A stretch of DNA of 64,000 bases from Perognathus longimembris pacificus (Eukaryota; Chordata; Mammalia; Rodentia; Heteromyidae), in assembly GCF_023159225.1 (NCBI RefSeq), contig NC_063172.1:45637832-45701831 (forward strand). The letters are read 5' to 3'. The notes beneath the pieces were generated by a model. It saw only the letters and a list, made by a program, of their open reading frames with translations, was not told the DNA's origin and made no database searches. The number at the start of each line of letters is the position of its first letter. The stretch's first letter is position 1. Shown here in pieces: positions 25,906-39,721 of this stretch. The position numbers were made by a program, and so were the translations under genes.

Positions 25906-28900
25906 ATCATCATCATCATCATTTCTAGTACTTGAGATTAGGATTCCAGGCTTGTGTTTACACAGTGTACTGGGTGGGCTGGCACTTTAACACTTGAGGC
26001 ACACCTCCAGGCTTCTTGGCTGGTTGTTTTACAGATGGAGTTTCAAAGACTTTTTTACCTTGGCTGAACTTCAAAACTCAATCCTCCAAATCTCAGACTT
26101 CCAAGTACCTAGGATTGTAGGCATGAACCAATGGAGCTCAGAAATATTTCTCACATACATGTATTTCTTTTGCGCTGTGAAAGAGCTATATTTGAAAAAT
26201 CGAGAGAGTGGATGTTAAGTACATGCATCACAAAAAATTAATGTGGAAGGTCATGCAATAATTAATTAGCTAATCATTGTATATGTGTTTAGAATGTATT
26301 ATTAATACATATAACATTATTTATAAAACTAAAAGTTACCACTTAGAGAAGACTCAGAGAGTTAAGGAGAGCATTATGAAATATGGAGACAAATATTAAG
26401 ACAATATTTAAAAACAAGAAAGTTGGCATACAGATGCACAGTGGTAAAGGTAAAAAAGAATGAAAAAAACTTAACATAAAAGAGAATTCACCCTGAAAGA
26501 GAACAGATTTATAAAAAGGAAATTAAACTCCGATTCATATTTTAAGCATAGTTTTTAAAAGCTCATTTAGATTCAACAAAAGATGAAATGATAAAGGTAT
26601 AGAATGAGATTTAAACTGTTTTATAAAACCCAGTAAACATACTGAAATAGAAAACAATACTCTTTCCTCATTTCACTCATGACATACATTAATAGTCATA
26701 TGAAGCATATAAAGTAAAATCAAATAGTTTTACTATATTCATAATAAGGAACAAATATAAAACAGTTGCCAAAATAATAAGTTAATAGAGACAATAAAGA
26801 ATCAAGTTGTAAATGACTCATCAAATGGCAAATTAAAATACCCTATGATTAAGGAAACATGTAAACTAAAAGAAGGAAAAAGAATCATAGGATAAATGGA
26901 ATATGGATTAAAAAGGTTGATATAGAATGATTAATACATTTACATCCTGGAACATTCACTGAATTTCAAGATAAAGGAAGAATATTTCTGTTAGAATTTG
27001 CAAGTCATTTGAGGGTAAATTATGCTTCCAATTTTCCACATTTAAATGGAAAAGATGATGGAATATCACCACATTGTGAAGAATATAAATGTGACTCACA
27101 ACTGATACCCAGTGAAACTGTTGTTCAAGCATAAAGACCACAGGTACAAAGTTTTTCATGTCAGAATGGAGTGGATAGAACACAATTGCACATTTTTTGT
27201 GAAATAAGGAAGGAAAAGGAGAAAAAGGAACAGTAGAGGAAAAGGAGAAGGAGGAAAGGAGGGAGGGAGGGAGGAAGGGACAGAGGGAAGGAGGGAGGAA
27301 AGCAAAGGTGGGAGGCAGAAAGAAAAGAAGGAAGGAAGGGTGGGAGGGAGTAAAGGAAAGAAGAGGGACAGAAAGAAAAAAGACAAGAAAAACTAGACAA
27401 ATGCAAACAAGCTAGAGAAAAATGCAGAAATGAAGTATAAGCATAAAGGGTTCCCTTTTTAGAACCAGAGTGACCTGTCTTCTCTTTGCCCTTTATTCTA
27501 CTCTTTTCTCTCACGACTCTTACTACTCTCTGAAGTTATTTTATTCATGATAGCTAATACTCTGTATTATCACTATATCCCAATATCTACGATATGATCT
27601 AGAATAGATAAGCCTTTTTCAAAGTTTTTTTTTGGGGGGAAGGGTCAGTCATAGGGCTTGAACGTGAAGCTTTTTTCAAAGTTTTTACTTTGAGGGGGTG
27701 GTCCATCATAGGGCTTGAACTTGGGACCTGGACACTGTCCCTAAGTTCTTTTTTGCTTATGGCTAGCACTCTACCACTTTGAGCCACTGCTCCCCTTACT
27801 CTTTTCTGGTGGTTAATTTGAGATAAAAGTCTCACAGTCTTTCCTGCTGGCTTTGAAACATGATCCTCAGATCTCAGTCTCCTGAGTAGCTAGGATTACA
27901 AGCATGACCCACCAGCATCCAGTTCAAATGTATTTTTGACTCAATTAATATACAACACTTGCATAAAAATACTTATTTTGTAATTATAGTGAAAAGATCT
28001 TGGTATTCTTGAATGAGCTATTTGGTTATTTCTGATTTCTAAATCAAGGTAACTGAGACTATGGGTTAATAAGCAAGAGAAATGAGATCAGGATGGCAGC
28101 ATGGTTAGATTTTAGTGAAGTTCACCTTCCTACCTGCTGATTTGTCATATTATGATGTGAAAAGAGGGCTCTCAGGTGAGGTGTGTTTCTTTTTGTTTTA
28201 AAGGTACCAGTTCTATTGTTAAGTGACCTACCCCTAAAATCATTTATCATTTCTCCAAAGTCCTATTTCCTGATCCCACAAATTTGGGGTTAATATTTCA
28301 ATGTATAAATTGACACAATCACACAGATCCTAACAGCAACACTGTAAATTCATCATGTGACTTGTAGTTTCTCCTATGTGAGTTATAACAGTGACTTTCC
28401 ACAAAGTTGGGTTATTTGCAACTGATAAAACCCTTGCAGCCTATCTACTGCCTTGCTTGCTGTTTGTTCCTGGATGAAGAAATGTTAAGAGCTATATTTT
28501 CTTACCAATGAACTGCCTTCTCATTCTGCATGACACTTCAGGACAGATGTAGGGTAGTAAAGAAATCATGTCAGCTCTGGGTGATCTGAAATTCTAGCAA
28601 ATTTGCTAACTCCTGATTAGATTGCCTCTTTAGAGCAGTATATAGCCATTGGTTCCTAAGACTAATGAGTGATTAAAATCTCTTGAAATTATCATGGTAC
28701 AGGAGTCAAGCTTTGTAATCAGTTTTTTCAGGTCTCTATATAAAAATCTCAATTGCTATTATATAATGGCTCATTTAATGAAACACTTATTAATTATATA
28801 CTAATTGAAATCTGCCAATTCAAAGATGATTATGTTCTACTTTATGAACTCCAGTGACAAGAGGAGAAGAAAAATTTTCAGAGGACACTGAAACATCAAT

Positions 28901-31900
28901 AGATTTTAAGGAGACAAAATGAAGGAGAGTTCTACTTCAGAATGGGTTACTTGAATCAGAGCCTTGAATCCTGCACTTGAAATGCAACTGTGTGTGCATT
29001 TATTAAATACTTATAAGTGGTTGTATGTAAATGGTTAAATAATGTACAAAAATATAAAAAGACTAGTTTATCATATCAAGTTCTAATTCTGTGAAATCCT
29101 CAATATTTAAAGTTATATGCTTGAATAAAGAATTGCAATACAATAAAATAATTAAAATGATAATATTTTGGATAAATGCCCAGGAGTGAAATTGCTATAG
29201 CCAAGGTAAGGAATCATCCCAGAACCATCCATCTCCTCAAAAGACAAATGAGCCAAGAAAATACAGATACACAATGGAATTTTACTTATCCATTAGAAAT
29301 AATGCTATTGTACCATTTGTAAAGAAATGGAAAGACCTGGAAAAAATATTAAGTGAAGTTAGCCAGGCCCAGAGAAAAAAAGGATGTATGTTTTCCCCTA
29401 TATATGGAAGCTATATTTAGCTTATAAACTTGTAAATAATTATATTGAGTAATATGCAAATTTATACAAATATACTAACTGAAATATGGCATATATAAGG
29501 GAGAACTCAAATACTGCATTTCCATATAAAGACAAAATTCAAAGTTTAGGGCCAGGAGTTTGGCCTAGTGGTTGATAACTTGCCTAGCATGCGTGAAGCC
29601 CTGGATTCAATTCCTTAGTATCACATACACAGAAAAAGCCAGAAGTGGCACTATGAATCAAGTGGTAGAGTGCCAGCTTTGAGCAAAAGAAGCTTAGGGA
29701 TAGTGCCCAGGCTCTGAGTTAAAGCCCCAGGATGGGCAAAAAATAAATAAATAAATAAATCAAAGTTTAGCCATATAAAACACCAGGAAATGGGTACTTA
29801 ATTGGGGGTGGGGTCAAAGAGAAAGGAGCAGACAAATTAAGAGGAGAGGGATAACGCAGTTAAAAATCCAATGTATATCCTACAAAATTAAGAAGAGTAA
29901 GGAAAGGGGTAGGTAAGGAAGGGATGGGTGAGGATGTTGAAAGATGTGAAAGATACACTGTGCCCATAAATACAACAATATTTCTATATTTTCTATATTA
30001 TGTATACAACAATATTTTTATAAACCATGAATAGGGCATACATACTTTTGTGATCTCTGGCACTGAAGGTGGATATGACACCAAGTTTTCAGTAATTGTG
30101 TAATGTGTCTATACTCCTCTTGAACAGTGCTATCTAGGGCAATCTGCCAATTGTTATTCCTGTAATATTTCTTAACCCCAGGCTTGCATAACTATACCAT
30201 AGCTAGCACAAAATACCACATTGTGTATTGCAACATTCATTGGTAATAGTGGAAAGGCATCCTTGAATAGAAGACAATTCACCCCTAGAAAAAAGAACTC
30301 AAAGTTTACACAACTTTGTCCAAATTGAGTGAATGACTAATAGTATTATGTAACGTAGCATGAGAACACACTATTCCTCATTTTAAAGGGAATGGTTTAA
30401 TTTTTTCCCATTTAAGCACAGACTTGTCATATATATTATTTTCTTGAGGTGTGTATGCTCCCTCTATTTCTAGTTACTTGGCAAATAATTTTGCTAACAT
30501 TCCTTGAGATCATGTGACTTTTGTCCTGTATTCTATGTCTTAATTTTGTATTCCTCTATGTTTTTCATTCTGGGTACTCTGAGCCATCTTTATATCACTA
30601 AAATGAAACTGACTTATGGTGTATGATTTTTTAAATGTGTTGTGCTCAGTTTGCAATCATTTAACTAAGGTTCTATAGGTTTATAATCATCAAGGAGATT
30701 ACAATGTTTTGTTTCTATTGTGTCCTTACCTAGTTTTGATATCTAATAATGGCTTTTATAGACTGAGCTCAGCAGCATTCCTTCCCCTATTTTATAGAAC
30801 AGTTTGAGGATTATTTTAAAAGCCTTGTAGGAATCATCAATGAATCTGTTTAGTTCTAGACTTTTAATTGCTGGAAGACTATTACTTCTTCAGTGTACTT
30901 CTTCAATGTCATTCCTTGTTGTAGATACATTTAAACTTTTATACACTCTAAGTTTGTATCTAATGTGTGTCTAGAAATTTATCTTCTTCTAGATTTTCTG
31001 ATTTATGGAAATATACTTTTGAAATATGCCTTAATTTTCTCCAAATTTCAATGGCATTTATCCTCACTCCTCACTCTCATCTCAATTTTATTAGTTTGGG
31101 TCTTATCATTCTTTGGCTACTTCTTCGTCTATTTTGTTTACCAACTATTTTATTGATTCTTTGCATTTCACTTGAAAGGAAACTTGCCACATTATTCAGG
31201 CAGAAAGGAATATATTGGGGGAGAGCAAACTGTGGCCTGCAGTTAGAGATAGAGGGGAAGGAAGAAGAGAAAAAGAGAGAAGAGAGCAAGAGAGGAAGAG
31301 AAAGAGAGAAAAGGAAAGAGAGGGGACTTGGGTTGAACCACATTATATAGGGAAAAGCAGGAGGTATGGCCAGGTGGATTGAATGTGACCGCAGAGAAGG
31401 GGAAGGTAACTGCCTCCAGGTGTGCCAATTACCTAGGTAACACAGGTACTGGGCACAGACTTAAACAGGCAGAGAGCATCTGCATGGAGCCTTTCCAGGG
31501 GTAGACCTAACACTTTGTATCATTGCAATTGTCTCCATTTCATTAATTTTTCAGATCTTTATTTCCTTCTGATTTATGCTTGGATTTTTCTTGTTTTTCT
31601 AGTAGCGTGAGATCCGTTGTTAGGTTATTTGCTAAGGAATTTTTAATGTAAGCATGTGTATCTTCAAACTTCCTTCTCAGAACTGCTTTTGCTTTATTTC
31701 ACAGATCTTGTAGGTTAGCCTTCATTTTCATTTGATTTTATGAAGTTTTAAAACTTTTTCTCCAATATATCTATGGATCCATCATCTCTCAACTATTTAT
31801 GGGTCATTCTAAAGTATGTTGTCCAATGTTCATGTGTTCACATAGCTTTCCCATTTCTCTAATAATTTCTAATTTTATTGTATTCTGATTTGTTAAGATA

Positions 31901-34900
31901 GAAAAGTATTATTTTTCCCATGTAATCTAAAATATAATCTATTCAGGGAAATTTCTATGTGCAAATGAGAGGAATATATATTAAACAGCTGTTGAATGGA
32001 ATGTTCTGTAGATGCCTGTTAAGTTCATTTGATATGTGTTGCAGTGTGCTCTTAGATAGATAAATTTTGTTGGAAGGATCTATTGATGAGAGTGAGGTAT
32101 TAAAGTCACTGACTAGTATTGCCTATGAACCAAAACAATTGCTTATGTCCAGTAGTATTGTTAAAATTGGGTCAACAATGTTCAGCCTATTTGTATTTAC
32201 CAATGATATTTTTATTTTGGTTGTAATAGAGTCTGAACTCAGAGCCTCCTGTTTGGTAGGTAAGTGCTTTACCATTTGAGCCATGCCCCTATTCCTTTTT
32301 GCTTTATTTACTTCCTGAGTAGCTGGGATTATATGAATGATCAAAGATCAAACCACACCTAAACTTGAGATAATTTTTTTAAAAATACTGTCAAAGTAAT
32401 GTACAGAGGGATTATAGTTACATACATAACCTTCTCCATTTTTCTCCCACTTTCCTGGTTCCCTCCCCACCCTCCCCTGAGTTGTACATTTGGTTTGCAG
32501 CATATTGTCTTGTAAGTATTGATGTTACATTGGTTCACCTTTTACCCTTTGTCTCTCCATTTTGGTGTTCCCCTTCCCTAGTTCTGATAAATGTACATAC
32601 AATATCCAGTGTACCAAAGTCAGTTACAGTGATATCAAGGGTAACCCATGTGGAACAAAGACAAAAGAAAAAGGCATAATTTTATACGGTACACTGAAAA
32701 TATCAACAACAAAGATGAACCACTTATTTTCAAATCTTATAGTTAATGTCACTTAGCATCGTCTTATGTGAACATGTGTACATTGCTATTGGGCTATTGT
32801 GATCTTCTGCTAGGACTATCCTAGACAAATACAAATTGTTTCCAATAAGTGAAACCATAGAGTTTATGTTGCTTTGGGTCTGGCTCACTTCACTTTGTAG
32901 GATTTTTTCCAAGTCTTTCCATTTCCTCATGAAGGGAACAAGTCATTCTTTCTAATAGAAGCATAGAATTCCATTTTCTTGATTCATTCATCTACTGAGG
33001 GGCATCTGGGTTGTTTCCACATTTTAATGATGGTAAGCTGTGCTGCAATAAACATAGTTGTGGTGGTAGTTTAAGTGTGATCTTGCTTGTAATCCTTTGG
33101 GTAAATGCCCAAAAGTGGGGTTGGTGGGTCATGGGGGAACTCTTTTGAGGAACCTCCACACTGCTTTCCAGAGTGGTTGAACAAGTTTACACTCCCACCA
33201 ACAGTGTAGTAGAGTTCAACCCCTCTTGAGATATCTTTTTGATGTATCCCTTCCTTTCCCATCATGAGCTAATCATCTTGATCTCTTCCAACTAATTTTA
33301 TCTTGAAGTCTGCTTTGTCAGAGATTCGTATAGCTAACCCTTCTTACTTTCAATTTCTGCATGCTTAGTATATTGTTTTATGCTACTTTGTTTTTAGTTT
33401 CTGTGTCTTATGAACAAATAAGTAATTCCTTATTCCTTATTTGAACTCAGGGCTTTATACCTGCTAGGTAAGTGTTATACTGCTTGGTAGGGAAATGTAT
33501 GCTTTACTTATTTTTCAGGAATAGTCTTGTGTTTTTGCTCAGGTAGGCTTTAGACCATGATCCTTCTGCCTCAGTTTTGCATCACTAAGTCCTACTCCCT
33601 TTTGAGATGGGGACTGAAAAGGACATAAATTCTTGTATTGATACTTGAAATAGGCTCATCTAGAGAGATCTCCTGGCTGTATTAATGAAGCACATTGGGA
33701 GTGGATCCTCTATCCTAGTCAGGCTTAAGTGATTACAGACAATGCCAACATCTTAACTATTCTCATAGAAAACTCTCTTCTTTGAGCTCTTCCCAATTTC
33801 TTAATCCACAGAAACTTTGTAATAATACTGTTTTATGCTATCTTTAGTGGCAGATTATTATGTAATAATAGATATAAAATAAACACAATAATGAATAGTG
33901 AATAATTACAATATTTTGTGATTATAATATTATAACATAATAATTATAATTGTATAGTAATATGCTATCATAATACAATAATTATGTAATGCAATTTATC
34001 ATATAATAATGAATAATAATGAACCCAAACTGCTACAAGATGCTTAAACTCATAGTAGAGTTCAGGAGATATTCTCAGTTTCTTAAGTACTTTACAAGCT
34101 TCTATTGGGGTATAATCCAATAAGAGCCACTGCCAAAACTAGGTCTTTTATCAACCCCATCATTAATCAGTACAGAAACAAACTTCATTGTTGTTGGCTA
34201 AATAATTAACACACAAAATAGTTTCTAATCCTTTGAAATTTAGGAGTCCAAAAATTGGATTAAATCAGAGAATTTTGATATGGGGAGATTATCTCGGATT
34301 ATCCAGGTGAACCTTAAATGCTATCACCAGTACCCTTGTAGCAGAGAGCCATGGGGAGATCAGACCCACAGAAAAAAAAGTGATACATACATGGAGGTCG
34401 AAACAGGCAGGTTGGCCACAAGCCAAAGAACACCAAAAAATAGTATTAGCCAGAAGAAGAATCCCCTCCCCCAACCCTGGGGCCTACCAAAGCCTCCTAG
34501 ATTTTAGACTTCTGGCCTCAGAAAATGTGATAGATTAAAATTTCTGCTTTGATCCATCAAGTTTATTCTCTATGACACTGGAGATATTAGCTGAATAACA
34601 ACCTAATCCATTCTCACCTCCCTTCTGAAAATCTGAAAGGCAAGACTATAGTGATAGTACCAAAATAAATGCACTAATTCTTAAATTTATAAGCAAAATA
34701 GTGAAGAATTTAGATAAAAAACTACAAAAGCAACAGAAAATGACAAAATTTTTCTTCACAACACTTTTTTAGAAAGCAAAAAGAGCAGTTATTGGAGGAG
34801 AGCAAATGTAAAAAATGATTATGAATTCTTATCAGAAGCCAGGTGCTGGTGATTCATGTCCATAAACCTTCTTACCCTGGAGGCTGAGACTGAAGATTGT

Positions 34901-37900
34901 GTTTTGAAGCAGTTTGGGCAGTAAAATTCTAGAGTCTCATCTCTAAGAAACTACCACCCCCTCCCCAAAATTCATCAATCAGTCAATCAAACAAACAAAA
35001 AAGAAAAGCAAGAAGTGGAGCTGTGGCTTGAGTGGTAGAACACTAGCCTCAAGCACAAAAAAGCTCAGGGACAGCACCCAGGCTCAGAGTTCAAGCTTCA
35101 GGACTGGCATAAAAAAGATTATCTATCTATCTATAATCTATCTATCTGTCCATTCATCTATGTATATGTATGCACATATATGTATGTATCTGTAATAAAT
35201 CACCCATTAAACAGACATATGTTAGAAATAATGGAATAATCCACACTAAATGAACATCTTTGAATCACAAATATATATTTCAAAAATAAAATAAAAGATT
35301 TATTTTACATATACTTAGTGTTTCTAAAGAAGAGAAAATATAAAATAAAATTTTATTGATAGAAGAAAACTATGCTACAAAGAAAGATCTAATTCTTCAA
35401 ATGATATTAATTTAAGAACAACTTAGCATGAATTATTGTGATTCAAAATATACTGGAATTTATCTTCACATAAGATAACTTAAACAATATTATTTTATCT
35501 TTGGTAAGTCTTTTCTTTTTGTTACATCAGGAGATACGTATTTAAGATTTTTTTTTCTATTCCAGGAATTTTTACTTGTAGTGGCTCTTCTGTTAGAGCT
35601 TGAGTGAATGTGATTTCAGGGGTCAATTTAATTGATACCTCCATTTGCCTATGTTAAATGTATTCATAAATTATACTGAAGTCAACCAGTAATCATTGTG
35701 GCTTTTACTGAGATCAACCTTTTAAGGGTATAGTAAAGCCTTTATAATCTGCATCAAATGTTAGGGAAACACAACAATTGGTACAACATTTCCTTTCTAT
35801 AGATCTGACAAAAGTGAACTTAATATCCTGAAGCTAACCAATGATATTTTTCAAATACCCAAGTATTAAGCCATATATGGAAATATTTTTAAAAACTGGC
35901 ATGATATTATGATATATGATAAATATTTTTTAATTCCATGACATACTGTCAAACAGTATTTTGGTAAATGTTAAAACATGAAGGTTAGCTACAAATTAGT
36001 CTGCCTATTTTGTGAAAGATGGCACAGCAGAAAATCAAGTGCTACGTGCTTTACCAAATGAAATTTTATATTTAACTGTCTTTTCTCCAGATTAAAGAGA
36101 AGTCAACAGGAAAATGAATAGACCATAGGGGCTCTTCCCTGTGGTCTTAGGAACGTTTACAATGGCAACTTGAAGATAGTTATAGAAAATGTATCTTTTG
36201 CACTTGATACTTTCCAGTATGAGTCAGATGTTTAGCACTACTTAATCCTTTCTTTCCAAAAAAACATACTTTTCCTAAGATAAGAAATGATTGTATTTAA
36301 GGGTAAGTGAATGTATTTTAGAGTAAGAGTGACTGTCCCTTCTATCTAATGGCATAGAAACTAGACCTCTGTTTTCTTCAGTTTATTTCCAAGTATAGTT
36401 TTGCAGAAGACTTTTCACACTTGCACTTAGAAAATATTGAACTCTTAAATGAAACAAGTAAGATAGTACATGTATCTTAAAGCCAGGATAAACTCAGAGA
36501 CTATTCATGCTTTTAATATGTGAAAAGAGTTCTGTATACTTATCTGAAAGGCCCATGAGCATTAGAAGCAACCCTTATCTTTCCTCTACTTCCATTTCTT
36601 TAATGACTGGCAATGATAGAAACATTTGTCCCTTGAGGCATGGAAGAGCTAAGAAATCATTTGGTACAAGACAGGACCAACACATAAACATCTTGTTGGC
36701 TGCCTATGGCCATCTGCCTGTATTGATAAGTTTGAATGACCCACAAATGATGTCATAAATACATCAATTGTCCTTGGCAAAGAAGTTTACCCATGCCTGG
36801 TAGACTTAAGATTACTTAAAGTCCTCCTAGAAACTCTGAGAGCGTGGAACTCCTAGTTTGTTGAACAGAGCTAGTACAGCCTTGTTTATATAAAAATCTG
36901 AATCTTTAGAAAGTTCTTCCTAGACTGCCAATGAAATTTTTGATTCAGATAACTCTGACTTTGTTGTAACATTCCTTAAATACAGAATGAGTTCATACCA
37001 GTCTGTGTTTTCACTATATCTAATTATATTCAAATTTCTGACTCAAGCACAACCGAAAAATCAGATTGTCCAAAATTCTTTAGAATTAATTTCAGTAATT
37101 CTCACCATCAAGATTTTTTTTGCTTCATTTTAACGTAAATTCATTTCTCTGTTTGTTGGGTGGCAGGACATTTGATGGAATAATCTTTAAAATCATCCCT
37201 ACTTGAATATAAATTGTACAATATTTTATCTATCTGGTATTACCTCTAAAATAAGAACTTTTATTTTTTATATATACCAGATTATTAGGAAATTCTACTA
37301 TTAAATTAAGGAGTCTGAAAGGTGCTTTATAAATTTGTGGGAGTTGTATATGTAATGGTTATTCTTCAAATGGAAAACTATTTGTATGCCCATAAGTAGA
37401 ATAATTCAAAACTTACTTTCCTTAACAAGCACACATAACTATGAGATACTATGAGACTGTTTTAACTTACAATAGAAGAGACCTCATTTTAACAAAATTA
37501 TTTTATATTTATTACAGGTCAAAATAATAGGAAATGATAGTGATTGTCTGAATAATGAATCAAACTTTTTTAAAAAGCATTCATGTGATGATACAAAGGT
37601 AAAGATTTGGAGTTTATTTTTCTGGAGTTTATTTTTTATTTAAACATTATTTTTTAAACTTTCTACTTTTTGGGCTCTGTTAAATTTTTATATTAATAAA
37701 ATTTTTTTTCTAACCATATATTTCTCATTAACCCATTAAGTTACATTATGTTCTTTCTTGAATTTTACAAACAATTCTATTCTTAACACATAATAATTTC
37801 TTTTGTTTCAATATCCCTCTCATCTAGATAATACTAAAAGTACTAGAAGTAAAATAACATTTTTTTCTAAATTTCTTATTCAGGAAAAGACTGGCTAAAA

Positions 37901-39399
37901 TTATTGCTAGCATACATACAAACATAAGTCATGAGTATCACTACGTTATAGGAATTGCTTTACTTCTTTTATTATTTGCTTTAGTTTAAACTGTAACTAC
38001 TTTTGATTAGTTAATGTGTAAAATCTCCAAAAGTTTGTGTCATAGCTTCCTGCAGAAATGATTTGTTGTTTGATGCTCTTTTTTGTTTTATACTCACAAT
38101 TGAAAAGTTAATGTTATTGCATTTCAGAACTATAAATTCTTTACTCTTCATTGCTTAAAGATTGTTTAGAAGGAAACATGTTTTAAGTGCCTTGTGGCTC
38201 TTTTCTTATTACCAGCTATTCCTCCATAACTCAAAATATTCACTATATGAAATCATTAAGAACCAAAGCACACATACCTTCACTCATTTTTGCTTGAAGA
38301 AGCCTTTTCCTTCAGTTAATCCTGTTTAAATGTAAATAGTCCTTGTAATAGGTTCACCCTTAAATGATAAGATCACACATACATGATAATGAAACTTTTA
38401 GAGTCAGACAATAATTAAACCAAGGAGGAGGCACTTCATGTTGTCCAACCTGTCGCCTAGGAGCTAAACAGTTTCAGTCCTGTTTCTTCTCAGTCACATG
38501 ATTAATTGGAATAGAAAGCTGAGGTGGAGGTTTGGGGTGTTACTTATCACTACAGTTTTGGCCTTAAGCTCCTTAAGAAAGCTCTACTTTCTTAACATTT
38601 CATTTGGATCATAGTCTGTTATTTTCCCCCTCATACTAGAAAGCTGCTTTTCTAAGTCGTGCTGCTGGCAAGTTGAAGCAATTTCATAAAATGAATCTCA
38701 CTGAGGATTTTGGAGATCACTTATCTAAAGTTTCAGATGGTACATTAGCACTGGTGAACTGCACCAGCCGTAAGGTAAGCTGGGACGGTTAACTGTGAAC
38801 AAAATATAAAATAATCTTGTGCTGCATGCTATCATTCTCTTATAATGATGCCCTTTACTATAGAGGTCTAAGGCATTATGGTCAGTATGGTTGAGATGGA
38901 TTTATTCCACCCAAAAGTCTCCACTTGGATCATACTTGTTCATCTGGTTTCCAAGGAGAAATCAGTATTGCTGTAATAGTTTTGATATTTACAGGGCTAA
39001 ATTTTAATTACTTTCCTATTAAAAGTAATACACTAAATACAATAGAATTTGCAATCTTGACCAGAGGCAATGTTTTCCTCATCTTTAAAATGAGTAAGAA
39101 TATAGTATCCATCCTATAGGATGTTGAAAAGATTTTAAAGTGATAAAATGATTTATATGCGTATTATAATGCTTATCATTATTGTTATCTTGCACTTTAG
39201 GGATTTAACCAAATGATACACAAAGTAAAAAAAGTTTCCGAATCTTGGTGGCCAACTTAACATCAATGTGTGTGTATATATATGTGTATACATGTATATG
39301 TACATACACACATATACATATATATGCATATATGTATGTACATATACATATATACACACATACATATATATACATACATATACATATATATACATATAT

Positions 39400-39447
<48 letters not shown>

Positions 39448-39656
39448 GACCAAGTGCTGGTGGCTCACGCCTGTAATCCTAGCTCCTTGGGAGGCTGAAA
39501 CCTGGGAACTGTGGTTCCAAGCCAGGCCTGGCAGAAAAGTCTGTGACACTCTTATAGCCAATAAACTACTCAGAAAAAGTTGGAAGTGAAACTGTGGCTC
39601 AAGTGGTAGAGCATTAGCCTTGAAGAAAAGAAGCTCAGAGATAGCACCCAGGCTCT

Positions 39657-39721
<65 letters not shown>

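Larger units (their letters stand above)
30740..33420 (-). mobile_element. ancient LINE-1 ORF2, multiply interrupted (antisense)
   Basis: Antisense L1 ORF2 words appear in order: tctagaaatttatcttcttc and ttattagtttgggtcttatc (31.0-31.1 kb), cctgttaagttcatttgata and gtattaaagtcactgactag (32.0-32.1 kb), then tgaagtctgctttgtcagag (33.3 kb). It is split by an LTR-like or unknown insert (31.18-31.51 kb), a SINE (32.22-32.35 kb) and a younger L1 end (32.37-33.27 kb). Confidence 0.65.
17534..37517 (+). other. IL7 intron 2
   Basis: 19,984 bp, gtaggt...attacag. It is dominated by antisense old L1 pieces, a sense old L1 at 23.3-25.0 kb, younger L1 3' ends, SINEs and microsatellites, listed separately. 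The stretches 21.9-23.3, 26.2-27.2, 28.0-29.1, 30.0-30.7 and 35.2-37.5 kb contain no gene that I recognise; a partial antisense tRNA-like SINE piece lies near 22,315-22,380. Confidence 0.85.

Noticed and set aside
25842..25921. CRISPR-like array
   Set aside because: This is a simple 4-bp and 3-bp microsatellite without spacers, in a mammalian intron.
30965..31350. 127-codon plus-strand ORF
   Set aside because: It runs through antisense L1 and a GA-rich tract; no protein signature.
36507..36758. 83-codon plus-strand ORF in IL7 intron 2
   Set aside because: There is no recognisable domain and no splice-site support; its length is unremarkable for the amount of sequence scanned. A transcript search would be needed to revive it.
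39153..39589. ORFs up to 118 codons rich in Tyr, Ile, Met
   Set aside because: They read the TA/CA microsatellite in different frames.
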